From: Treponema sp. UBA937
GTDB lineage: Bacteria; Spirochaetota; Spirochaetia; Treponematales; Breznakiellaceae
Length of the DNA stretch: 21,379 nt
Direction: 5' to 3'
Assembly: GCA_002293455.1 (NCBI GenBank)
Contig: DBDH01000021.1
Span: 33,821 to 55,199 of the forward strand
Numbering within the stretch: the stretch's first letter is position 1; each line of letters opens with the position of its first letter. Position numbers and translations under genes: made by a program. Of this stretch, positions 14,753 through 21,379 are shown piece by piece. The notes beneath the pieces were generated by a model. It was not told the origin of the DNA, did not search any database, and saw nothing but the letters and a program-made list of their open reading frames with translations.

Positions 14753-15572
14753 TGAGCATGTCCTTTTCTTCATTCCTTTCTGATGATGATTCCGCTTCAC
14801 CGCCCCAGCTGCCTTTATCGATAATCTCCTTCATCTTTTTCTGTATCTCAAGAGGCGATAATTCATAATACAGCTTTGCATCGTACGCGAGGGAAATTGC
14901 CCCCGTTTCTTCGGAAACTACCAGGATAAGCGCGTCGCTTTGCTCGCTCATTCCGAGCGCCGCCCGGTGCCGGGTCCCAAAACTTTTCCGGATATCCTGC
15001 TGTTCGGAAAGGGGAAGAAAGCAGCCCGCCGAGGTAATTCTTCCGTTCTGAATAAACATCGCTCCGTCATGCAAAGGAGTATCAAACGCAAAAATGCTAA
15101 TGATTAAACTCGATGATAATTCCGCGTTTAACTTTGTTCCCGTATCAATAATATTTTTCAGATTTACTTTCCCGGGGAAAACCACCAGAGCTCCGCGGCG
15201 CTGCTGCGATAAAATCTCGGCGGCCGTAATCACCGATTCAAGCTGACCAAGCCGCGGCTTGGTATCAAATTTGAAAAAATCACTCTGCCCTATGCGCATA
15301 ATCATTTTCCGAAGTTCCGGCTGGAACACAACGGCAATGACCATAAACAAAACAGGAACCAAAAAATTTAAAAGCCACTTCATCGTGGGAAGATCAAGAA
15401 AAAACGCCACGCCGTATATCAGAGCTAAAAACACCGCGCCGCGGACCAATTGAATGGCCTGGGTTTTAACCAAAAGATCGTATATTTTGTAGAGAAAAAA
15501 CGCCAGAAGGGAAATATCGATAATCGGAGAAATAACTCTATAAAACGCGTACAATCTCAAGAAAAAATTCAT
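14730..15572 (-). CDS. cdaA: Diadenylate cyclase CdaA (c-di-AMP synthase)
   Basis: CdaA condenses two ATP molecules to cyclic di-AMP, a second messenger for potassium and osmotic balance and envelope homeostasis. The 280-residue product has three N-terminal membrane helices (about 15-30, 42-58 and 66-83) and then a DisA_N (DAC) domain. The catalytic motifs are D169-G170-A171 in PLHDGAMFI and GTRHRAALG (199-207). The start at 15572 overlaps the TGA of folP as ATGA, with AAGGCGG upstream; a start seven codons earlier is possible. The neighbouring cdaR gene encodes its usual membrane partner. The glmM gene, often the third member of this cluster in Firmicutes, is absent here. Confidence 0.95.
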   Translation of the reverse strand: MNFFLRLYAFYRVISPIIDISLLAFFLYKIYDLLVKTQAIQLVRGAVFLALIYGVAFFLDLPTMKWLLNFLVPVLFMVIAVVFQPELRKMIMRIGQSDFFKFDTKPRLGQLESVITAAEILSQQRRGALVVFPGKVNLKNIIDTGTKLNAELSSSLIISIFAFDTPLHDGAMFIQNGRITSAGCFLPLSEQQDIRKSFGTRHRAALGMSEQSDALILVVSEETGAISLAYDAKLYYELSPLEIQKKMKEIIDKGSWGGEAESSSERNEEKDMLIGRAKDL

Positions 15573-16429
15573 GTATTTCCGCCTTGCCTGCATGAAACAG
15601 CGTAGATCATTTTGACAAGATCGACGGTTTCACCCACATCATGAACGCGCAGAATATTCGCTTTGCCGAAAAGAGCGATGGCATTCGCGGCCAAAGTTCC
15701 GGCCAGGCGGTCTTCCGATTCATGACCGGTCACTTCCCCGATAAAACGTTTTCGGGACAAACCCGCAAGCACAGGGTAAGCCGACGCGGAAAATTCTTCA
15801 AGACGGGCCAGCAAATCAAGGTTATCTTCAAGCCGTTTCCCGAACCCAATTCCCGGATCAATGATTATCCGCTGCGGAAGAATGCCGATTTTCTGCGCTT
15901 TTGCGGCGCTTTCAATCAAATAGGAATACACTTCACTGACGACATTGGCATAATAAGGCTCATCCTGCATGGTGAGCGGGATTCCCTTTTTATGCATCAG
16001 CACAATAAGCGCGCCGCGTTCGGCACAAAGAGGCCCAAGATCAGGATCATCCTCTAACGCGGAAATATCATTGATAATGTCGGCGCCGGCGTCAAGGACC
16101 GCTTTTGCGACCGCCGCTTTCCGGGTATCTACGGAAACCGGCAGGTTTGAATGTTTCCTGAATTCCCTAATGACCGGCAGAATCCGGTCCAGCTCTTCTT
16201 CAACCGAAACATAAGCGGCTCCCGGCCGGGTGGATTCCCCCCCGAAATCAATAATATTTGCGCCGGCTTCTTCGGCTTTCAATGCCCTTTCAAGCGCTTT
16301 TTCCGCGGAATCATTGCGGCTTGCGGGATAAAAAGAATCATCGGTACAATTGACAATCGCCATTACCAAGGCCGGACCGCGAAAATCGAGATTCGCTCCG
16401 CTGGGCAAAGAAACGGACCCTTTATTCAT
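15569..16429 (-). CDS. folP: Dihydropteroate synthase
   Basis: FolP joins p-aminobenzoate to hydroxymethyl-dihydropterin diphosphate in folate synthesis and is the sulfonamide target. The 286-residue product has the conserved blocks of the TIM-barrel family: AIVNCTDDSFYPASR (a variant of NVTPDSFSDGG), DFGGESTRPGA (about 61-71), PVSVDTRKAAVAKAVLDAGADIINDISA, LMHKKGIPLTMQ, IIDPGIGFGK, LAGLSRKRFIGE and RVHDVGETVD. The start at 16429 overlaps the dxs stop as ATGA; an upstream in-frame start at 16459 would lie inside dxs. The variant first loop keeps the key Asn and Asp-Ser-Phe. Confidence 0.95.
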   Translation of the reverse strand: MNKGSVSLPSGANLDFRGPALVMAIVNCTDDSFYPASRNDSAEKALERALKAEEAGANIIDFGGESTRPGAAYVSVEEELDRILPVIREFRKHSNLPVSVDTRKAAVAKAVLDAGADIINDISALEDDPDLGPLCAERGALIVLMHKKGIPLTMQDEPYYANVVSEVYSYLIESAAKAQKIGILPQRIIIDPGIGFGKRLEDNLDLLARLEEFSASAYPVLAGLSRKRFIGEVTGHESEDRLAGTLAANAIALFGKANILRVHDVGETVDLVKMIYAVSCRQGGNT

Positions 16430-18339
16430 AAAGCCGCCATCTTTTGGAACCGGGAACACGTAACAATTTCCGAAATCCCCATAATTTGTTCCGCAATTCC
16501 CGCGCCGTCTAGCTTAAATTGACGCAAAAGTTCCGCCCTTGTTCCAAGCGGCACAATTTCGTCAGGAATTCCCATATGGATAATCTGCGCCGGACTCTGC
16601 GTCTTATTCCCCAAAGAAATGATGTATTCCCCGATTCCGCCCTGGGCAATACCTTCTTCAACAACGATAAAATAATCATATTGATTCATGACGCCGGTCA
16701 AATACCGTTCGTCAATCGGTTTGATAAATCTAAGATTATACAGATCCGCGGAAATATCCGATTCACGCAAGATGTTCCGCGCGTCAATCACTTCCTGGTA
16801 GAGACTGCCGCTAAACGCGATACACAGAGGTGCGTTAGATTTGGAAACAAAAACGCCGCGGCCCCTTTCCAACGGAACAGAAAAAGCGGGATCATCCGCG
16901 GGACAGGCGGCTTTAGGATAACGGATAACAGACGGCCCGGATTGATTCAGCATCCAATGCAGCATCAATTCCATTTCACTTTTTCCCGCGGGGGCAAGAA
17001 TATTCATGCGGGGGATGCTTCGGAACAAAGCGATATCAAAAATTCCCTGGTGCGTTTCGCCGTCATCCGGCACAAGTCCCGCTCTGTCCAGAGCAAAAAG
17101 TACCGGAAGATTCTGGAGAGCCGTGTCATGAATAATCTGATCAACGGCGCGCTGAAGAAACGTAGAATAAATCGATACGACAGGCCTCATCCCTTTTGCG
17201 GCAAGCCCCGCGGCAAAAGTAACCGCGTGTTCTTCGGCAATGCCAACATCAAAAAAACGTTCGGGAAACGCCGCCTTAAACGCCGAAAGTCCGGTTCCTT
17301 TTTCCATAGCGGCCGTTATCGCGATAATCCGTTTGTCTTTCGCGGCTGCCCGCATGATCGATTTACTGAAGGCCTCGGTAAATCCCGAAGAAACATTCTT
17401 TTCCAAAAGCCCATCGATCGCGGAAAAGGAAGAAACCCCGTGAAAAGTGCTTGGATCATGCTCGGCCGCCTCGTAGCCTTTTCCTTTCCGGGTAATGACA
17501 TGCACCACAACAGGCTTCCCAAGACCGCGGACATCCTGCAAAACCTCTTCAAGCCGGGAAATCTGATGCCCTTCGATAGGTCCTACATATTCAAAGCCCA
17601 AATCGACAAAAAAATTGTCCATGTAAAAGATGGCCTTAACCGCGCGCTTCATCCTCATCATGGTGTCGAAAAGATCGTCGCCAAAAAAAGGGATTCGTTT
17701 AACGCAATGATCAATCCAGCGCCTGATTTGCTGGTACCGGGACTTCATGGAAATGCGGCTTAAATATTTTGAAAGCCCGCCCACATTCGGACCAATGGAC
17801 ATGTTATTATCATTTAAAATGATGATGAGGGGCAGATCCGATTGACCCGCGTGGGATAAGGCTTCAAAAGCCATTCCCCCGGTCAAAGCGCCATCGCCGA
17901 TAACCGCTATGGCTTTCCCATCGCCGCCTTTTAAGCGTTCCGCCGCCAATAAACCCAAAGCCGCGGAAATCGAAGTGGAAGCGTGACCGGTATTGAACGC
18001 GTCATGAGGACTTTCATCGCGCTTGGGAAAGCCCGACAATCCCCCGGATTTTCGGAGCGTGGAAAATTGACCGCTCCGCCCAGTCAACAGCTTATGGGCA
18101 TAACACTGATGTCCCACATCCCAGACGATGCTGTCTTTCGGAGACTGAAAAACCCGATGAAGGGCAATGGTAAGTTCCACAACCCCCAGGTTCGATGAAA
18201 GATGACCGCCGTTCCGGCTTACCGTAGACACAATCTCTTCGCGGATTTCTCCCGCCAACCGAGTCAATTCAGCATAATCAAGCCGGGAAAGATCGTTTGG
18301 TGAATGGATTTTTGCCAAAATGGGATCATCTTTAAACAT
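16426..18339 (-). CDS. dxs: 1-deoxy-D-xylulose-5-phosphate synthase
   Basis: Dxs condenses pyruvate and glyceraldehyde 3-phosphate, the first step of the MEP isoprenoid pathway, and also feeds thiamine and pyridoxal synthesis. The 637-residue product has the full transketolase-like layout. The substrate-facing histidine lies in SRNGGHLSSNLG. The thiamine diphosphate/Mg2+ motif GDGALTGGMAFEALSHAGQSDLPLIIILNDNNMSI lies at about 148-182. DVGIAEEHAVTFAAGLA supplies the catalytic glutamate, and a C-terminal transketolase domain follows. The ATG at 18339 is chosen; an in-frame TTG seven codons upstream has no support. No Shine-Dalgarno sequence precedes it, and an extended -10 element lies only nine bases upstream, so the mRNA may be leaderless. 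It heads a ten-gene operon with folP. Confidence 0.96.
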   Translation of the reverse strand: MFKDDPILAKIHSPNDLSRLDYAELTRLAGEIREEIVSTVSRNGGHLSSNLGVVELTIALHRVFQSPKDSIVWDVGHQCYAHKLLTGRSGQFSTLRKSGGLSGFPKRDESPHDAFNTGHASTSISAALGLLAAERLKGGDGKAIAVIGDGALTGGMAFEALSHAGQSDLPLIIILNDNNMSIGPNVGGLSKYLSRISMKSRYQQIRRWIDHCVKRIPFFGDDLFDTMMRMKRAVKAIFYMDNFFVDLGFEYVGPIEGHQISRLEEVLQDVRGLGKPVVVHVITRKGKGYEAAEHDPSTFHGVSSFSAIDGLLEKNVSSGFTEAFSKSIMRAAAKDKRIIAITAAMEKGTGLSAFKAAFPERFFDVGIAEEHAVTFAAGLAAKGMRPVVSIYSTFLQRAVDQIIHDTALQNLPVLFALDRAGLVPDDGETHQGIFDIALFRSIPRMNILAPAGKSEMELMLHWMLNQSGPSVIRYPKAACPADDPAFSVPLERGRGVFVSKSNAPLCIAFSGSLYQEVIDARNILRESDISADLYNLRFIKPIDERYLTGVMNQYDYFIVVEEGIAQGGIGEYIISLGNKTQSPAQIIHMGIPDEIVPLGTRAELLRQFKLDGAGIAEQIMGISEIVTCSRFQKMAAL

Positions 18340-18348
18340 ATATACACT

Positions 18349-18357
18349 AATATAACA
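18349..18357 (-). promoter_or_regulatory. Candidate extended -10 promoter element of the dxs operon
   Basis: On the minus strand the sequence reads TGTTATATT, an extended -10 element (TGn + TATATT, 5/6 to TATAAT). No good -35 hexamer is visible at 17 bases, which extended -10 promoters tolerate. Transcription would start two to three bases before the dxs ATG. Confidence 0.4.
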
Positions 18358-18543
18358 CAAAACCCGGAATATTTCAGAATAAAAGCCCCAAACCTTCGAT
18401 ATTCACAAAAAATCATTGGGATATTCCCCCAACAAACTCGAATCATCTGAGTCCAAGCCTAATCTATACTGTTTCTCCGGATATTTGATGAAGAACACAA
18501 TGGAATATTCAATTCCTGATTAATGACAAACAGAATAAAACAC

Positions 18544-18566
18544 AAAAGCCGCAAAAAAATTGCGGC
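18544..18566 (-). terminator. Rho-independent terminator of the small COX24-type gene
   Basis: Read on the minus strand, GCCGCAA and TTGCGGC form a perfect 7-bp stem with a five-base T loop, followed by TTTT. It lies about 20 bases after the stop codon of the small basic-protein gene and separates it from the dxs operon. Confidence 0.78.
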
Positions 18567-18585
18567 ATCTACTTCACAAAGGGAC

Positions 18586-18678
18586 TTACCGCTTATTCTT
18601 GTGTCGATTCCTTCTAAGCTTCTTCTTTCGTTTGTGAGTTGCAATTTTTCTCAGTTTGCGCTTTCTTCCGCAAGGCAC
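18586..18678 (-). CDS. 30-residue basic protein, COX24/AURKAIP1-type, probable bS22-like ribosomal protein
   Basis: The product begins MPCGRKRKLRKIATHKRKKK and ends LRRNRHKNKR. It is 30 residues long and more than half Lys/Arg/His. It matches the pattern of the tiny COX24/AURKAIP1-domain proteins annotated in spirochaetes and Bacteroidetes (G-x-K-R-K, H-K-R-K-K, R-x-N-R-H-K). In mitochondria the related mS38, and in mycobacteria bS22, bind the small ribosomal subunit, so a ribosomal role is likely; this is inference from family. The start is GTG, with a strong GGAAGGAG site seven bases upstream. A 5' leader with a hairpin and a terminator directly after make it a complete single-gene unit. 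It is too short for ordinary length cut-offs. Cys3 is unusual in a protein this small. Confidence 0.85.
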   Translation of the reverse strand: MPCGRKRKLRKIATHKRKKKLRRNRHKNKR

Positions 18679-18727
18679 TTGTAGTCTCCTTCCAATAAAT
18701 TGAATCCTGATGTCAGGGAACTTTGGA

Positions 18728-18760
18728 AACCGCCGGTCAAAGGAACTCTAAACGGCGGTT
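18728..18760 (-). promoter_or_regulatory. GC-rich stem-loop in the leader of the small basic-protein gene
   Basis: AACCGCCG (18728-18735) and CGGCGGTT (18753-18760) are perfectly complementary over 8 bp around a 17-base loop. The hairpin lies between the candidate promoter and the coding start. It has no following T-run on either strand, so it is not an ordinary terminator. A regulatory role, for example feedback binding by the ribosomal protein, is only a guess. Confidence 0.55.
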
Positions 18761-18767
18761 CTCCAGT

Positions 18768-18796
18768 AGTATGAATGAGACTGATAAAAAAATCAA
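18768..18796 (-). promoter_or_regulatory. Candidate promoter for the small basic-protein gene
   Basis: On the minus strand TTGATT (18796-18791) and CATACT (18773-18768) are separated by 17 bases, each matching consensus at 4/6. The predicted transcript would start just before the leader hairpin. TTGACA also occurs further upstream at the end of the YciI-like gene, but no -10 at proper spacing is convincing there. Confidence 0.35.
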
Positions 18797-18840
18797 GTAT
18801 ATGAATGATTTTTTACGCTCCGAGCCTGTCAAAATAATAG

Positions 18841-19140
18841 TTACAACAAATAATTGTTCTCTTTATTTCCCGGCTGCAATACTCTCAGTTTGTATGTCGC
18901 ATAGCCTTCGGCAACAAGCGGTTCTTGTCTGCAAAGTTCATCGGCTTCTTCAAAACTGCCGGTTTTAAGAATAACCATGCCGGCAACGCCGGGGTAGCCT
19001 TTGAAGGCTCCGCAGAGTTCTAGTTTTCCGCTTTCATCCAAACGCCTAAGATGATCAACATGCTTTTCAATCATGGCTCTTGTGAGTTTGTTATACGTTT
19101 TGCCTCTTTCTATAAACATCACATACAATTCTTTACCCAT
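18841..19140 (-). CDS. YciI-like (YCII domain) protein
   Basis: This 99-residue cytoplasmic protein belongs to the YciI family, small alpha/beta ferredoxin-like dimers of mostly unknown function related to muconolactone isomerase and chlorinating dehalogenases. The sequence shows the typical order: a first strand ELYVMFIERG, a helix with H27-V-D-H-L-R-R-L (His27 is the family's proposed active-site histidine), G-K-L-E-L-C-G-A-F, a G-V-A-G-M-V-I-L strand, SFEEADELCRQEPLVAEGYATYKLRVL. The usual D-P-F motif is replaced by Q-E-P-L. GAAGGA lies six bases before the ATG. It follows the P83/100 gene by 38 bases on the same strand and may be co-transcribed with it. Confidence 0.85.
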   Translation of the reverse strand: MGKELYVMFIERGKTYNKLTRAMIEKHVDHLRRLDESGKLELCGAFKGYPGVAGMVILKTGSFEEADELCRQEPLVAEGYATYKLRVLQPGNKENNYLL

Positions 19141-19178
19141 GCATTTTCCTTCAATTTGGTGATTGCCTCTATTGCCTT

Positions 19179-20765
19179 TTATTTTTCGGTTAAATCACCG
19201 GCATTGAGCATCAGCGTTGAACCATCAGCTTTTTGGGTAAGAATAATGTCATCCTGGAATGTTACCGCCGCCCATTGATGCACCTCCGCGGTTGACTGGG
19301 CATTTTTCACAAGAGCCTGATCAAATTTTGCCAGATACCGCCGCCCGCCGGATGAAACTATCGCAAAAAGATCGCCGCCGTTCACCCAAAGGGATGAATT
19401 GGGATCAATGTCATCATTGCCCTGCCTGCTTATTTCCAATACATTGGGATCAATGTCCACGAGTCTGATGGCGCCGTTCCCCTGGTTTTCCCCGGCTATG
19501 GCAATGAGCTTACCGTTTATAATGGTAAACGTTCTTCCGCTGATGGTGTCCAAAGCTGAAATACGCATCTGTTCCCCGGTATCGGGATTAATCATTACTA
19601 TCCTTGCCAGCGGTGAAGACGCATCCTGCATAACAAGTCCAAGGATTCCCGAAACGGCAAGGGACGCGGTCTGACTTTCCTCTCTTTCGATAATGGTCTG
19701 TTGATCTTCGGCTATAGCCTGCCGTTCCTGCTGGGCTTCTTCGGTTTTCGTTTCCGCAAGCGCCTCGGCTTCTTCGGCTTCTGTCCTTTGTTCTTCGAGA
19801 GCCGCTTCATCTTCCGCTAATTGATCTTCTCTTTGATCGGCTGCTTCTTCACGTTCCGCGATTGCTTCCTCCGCTTCGGCTCTTTCTTGCGGATCCTCAA
19901 TAGCCGCGGCTTCTGTCCTTTGATCGGCTATGAGCTGTCTTTCTTCTTCAATCTGCTGCCGTTCTTGTTCAATGCGCTGTTCTTCTTCCGCGATAGCTTC
20001 TCTCTGAACTTCCGCGTTTTGTGCGGCTTCTTCGGCTTCGCGTTCTTTTAAATCAACCATATCTCTGCGGTCATCGAGTCCCATACCATCATCCTGCCGC
20101 ATCTCATTGACCACATTTTCGTCGGCGATTGAAGTTGTATCCACAGCGCTGAGAGAACCGGAAATGCCGGTCATGAGCGGAATCACCAGGAGCGTTCTTC
20201 CGGGCCATTCATCATAACGCACGGAGATTCCGGCTTTATCGGCAGTGAGATTATCAATTACCGGAGTTTTGTAAGCGGATGTGAAATATTCCATGTTACT
20301 GCGGTAAACAGCATTGTAAACCGTGATATACCGGGCCAACAGTGACGCGTCGGAGGCGGAATAGTCATACGCTCCTTCAAGGTAGCCTTGAATGATAAGC
20401 CGGACATTATTGATATGATCAACGCTCACATCAACGCCGAATCCCATAATGTCCGCATCGAGCTTTTCGCCGTCAGCACCCGACACCGAATGAATGACAA
20501 AATAACGTCCCCGGTCCCCGCTTTGAGCTGCTCCCGATTTTACGGCCATTCCCAGGGCATATCCGATATCTCTAATCTGGCTGATACTTTCGATAATAGC
20601 ATGAGGACCCACATAATTGATAAATTCAATTTCGGCTCCCTGGCTCCTTTCGAGCTCTTCTCTATCAACCTCCTGCGAAAACAAAAAACCGGCAATACAG
20701 ACAAACAAGCATAAAACCGCAGCTATTCGGTTTCGTTTCAGGGAAACACCGGAAGAATACTTCAT
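19179..20765 (-). CDS. P83/100 family protein (spirochaete antigen-type, coiled coil)
   Basis: This 528-residue exported protein resembles the P83/100 family of Borrelia and Treponema, whose molecular role is not established. It has a signal peptide (residues 1-30, MKYSSG...FLFS). An N-terminal globular domain (about 31-225) contains the family block EIEFINYVGPHAIIESISQIRDIGYALG and ends in a segment with RTLLVIPLMTG. A highly charged Glu/Gln/Ala/Arg coiled coil follows (about 236-363, with heptad-like EERQ, AEAEE, EEQR runs), then a beta-rich C-terminal domain (about 365-528) with propeller-like strand repeats. The start at 20765 is chosen because AAGGAG lies six bases upstream; the frame is open eight codons further. 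It is probably periplasmic. The YciI-like gene follows. Confidence 0.88.
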   Translation of the reverse strand: MKYSSGVSLKRNRIAAVLCLFVCIAGFLFSQEVDREELERSQGAEIEFINYVGPHAIIESISQIRDIGYALGMAVKSGAAQSGDRGRYFVIHSVSGADGEKLDADIMGFGVDVSVDHINNVRLIIQGYLEGAYDYSASDASLLARYITVYNAVYRSNMEYFTSAYKTPVIDNLTADKAGISVRYDEWPGRTLLVIPLMTGISGSLSAVDTTSIADENVVNEMRQDDGMGLDDRRDMVDLKEREAEEAAQNAEVQREAIAEEEQRIEQERQQIEEERQLIADQRTEAAAIEDPQERAEAEEAIAEREEAADQREDQLAEDEAALEEQRTEAEEAEALAETKTEEAQQERQAIAEDQQTIIEREESQTASLAVSGILGLVMQDASSPLARIVMINPDTGEQMRISALDTISGRTFTIINGKLIAIAGENQGNGAIRLVDIDPNVLEISRQGNDDIDPNSSLWVNGGDLFAIVSSGGRRYLAKFDQALVKNAQSTAEVHQWAAVTFQDDIILTQKADGSTLMLNAGDLTEK

Positions 20766-20835
20766 GGAAAGCTCCTTTTTCCGCTGCATAAGCAGTGAAG
20801 TTGATCGATGGCATCGTGGAACGGTGACACAATCT

Positions 20836-20865
20836 CCTATAAAAAGTCAATCAGAAACTGACCAA
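20836..20865 (-). promoter_or_regulatory. Weak candidate promoter upstream of the P83/100 gene
   Basis: TTGGTC (20865-20860) and TATAGG (20841-20836) on the minus strand are separated by 18 bases, each a 4/6 match to consensus. The position, about 70 bases before the coding start, is plausible, but support is limited to these two hexamers. Confidence 0.25.
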
Positions 20866-21017
20866 AATCATGTTTTTTTCGGGGAAACTCACTCGTCCAC
20901 ACGCTATCCATTATAAATCATAATTGAATAAAAATAAAACTGTTTTTAAGGAAATGTATGCGAAAAGGGGGATTTCCGCATCTTCCTGTATCAAAGAGTT
21001 TTTGGATCACCGATTTT

Positions 21018-21130
21018 CCTCTGTGGTAACCGGTTCTCCTCTGTGGTGAGACTTCTTTGAATTATGGACTCCTCTGTGTGAAACTTTTTGAATCCGAGTT
21101 CCTCTCGTTCCTCTGTGAAGCTCCTCTGTG
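21018..21130. repeat. Five interspersed CCTCTGTG repeats
   Basis: Exact CCTCTGTG occurs at 21018-21025, 21038-21045, 21071-21078, 21110-21117 and 21123-21130, with a broken copy (CCTCTCG) at 21101. The complement reads CACAGAGG. The copies are spaced irregularly (start-to-start 20, 33, 39 and 13 bases) with unrelated spacers, so this is neither a simple tandem array nor a CRISPR. Confidence 0.75.
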
Positions 21131-21379
21131 CAGATTTTCTTGAGTTCGCGGAGACAATGATACAGATCACAATGCCGAAAATCCGTTGTATTATGGTACC
21201 AGTTTCACTTCAGGAGAGTTCAAGCCTTTTTTCCTTGTTAAAACAGAGAAATATGGGCATTTTTACCAGGCACAAGACAGCATTTTCCCTGAACGCTGAC
21301 GGATTTTTAGCAGATGAAAACTGAGAAGAGGTGAGTTTTTTACACGTGTATTTTTTGGAAATACTTACGATTTGAACTT

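Larger units (their letters stand above)
20766..21379. other. Gene-free region of about 600 bases
   Basis: No convincing protein gene or RNA gene is seen. The only open frame of note (+ strand, to 21324) runs through the CCTCTGTG repeats, has a poorly spaced ribosome binding site and shows no recognisable domain. The region contains the P83/100 upstream sequence, the CCTCTGTG repeats, and a perfect 10-bp palindrome TACACGTGTA (21341-21350) flanked by T-runs near the window edge. Confidence 0.6.

Noticed and set aside
16519..17763. A 414-codon open frame antisense to dxs
   Set aside because: It lies wholly within the well-supported dxs gene on the opposite strand, its translation is rich in Arg/Asn/His/Lys without any domain, and it has no ribosome binding site. 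It is a codon-bias shadow.
18264..18644. Two short minus-strand frames (60 and 61 codons) upstream of dxs
   Set aside because: One overlaps dxs in another frame and the other overlaps the small COX24-type gene and its terminator; neither has a ribosome binding site.
21018..21130. CCTCTGTG repeats as a CRISPR array
   Set aside because: Repeats are only 8 bases, spacing is irregular (13-39 bases), and no cas gene is nearby.
21088..21324. A 78-codon open frame in the right-hand gene-free region
   Set aside because: It starts within the CCTCTGTG repeats, has no well-spaced ribosome binding site at any ATG, and no recognisable domain.

Overview
The window looks like chromosomal DNA from a spirochaete of the genus Treponema or a close relative. 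The main evidence is a P83/100-family protein (a spirochaete family, with signal peptide, charged coiled coil and C-terminal beta-rich domain), two lipoproteins with loose spirochaete-type lipoboxes (LLAGC, LISC), and a compact layout with start/stop overlaps and occasional non-ATG starts. This assignment is from recognition only; no search was run. The window contains no rRNA, tRNA, CRISPR array or prophage.

Left part (1-2580): a lipoprotein gene of unknown function is followed by two ~55-bp REP-like units and a clear rho-independent terminator. Next comes an HUH-type REP-associated tyrosine transposase (RAYT) gene whose stop codon lies inside a third copy of the same unit. This is the most distinctive element in the window.

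Protein-quality-control operon (2581-6111, + strand): clpS, clpA and aat are tightly packed. Together they encode a bacterial N-degron pathway: Aat adds Leu/Phe to protein N-termini, ClpS recognises these, and ClpA unfolds the substrates for ClpP, which is not in the window. A Cof-type HAD phosphatase gene and an unknown lipoprotein gene (- strand) converge on aat. A divergent pair on the + strand encodes a DtxR/MntR-type metalloregulator and an NSUN-type RNA m5C methyltransferase.

Long minus-strand operon (18339 down to 9032): dxs, folP, cdaA, cdaR, acpS, a DUF2225 gene, truA, and a three-gene BtuF/BtuC/BtuD-type ABC importer. Almost every junction is an overlap or a gap of a few bases (ATGA, TAATG), so the genes should be co-transcribed and translationally coupled. 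The operon mixes isoprenoid precursor synthesis, folate synthesis, c-di-AMP synthesis and its regulator, carrier-protein activation, tRNA modification and probable cobalamin uptake.

Right part (18540-21379): a very small gene, missed by length-based gene calling, encodes a 30-residue very basic protein of the COX24/AURKAIP1 (bS22-like) type, with a GC-rich hairpin in its leader and a terminator after it. Upstream on the same strand are a YciI-like gene and the P83/100 gene. The last ~600 bases hold no convincing gene but contain five scattered CCTCTGTG repeats. The dxs and metalloregulator genes both appear to have promoters so close to the start codon that their mRNAs may be leaderless.
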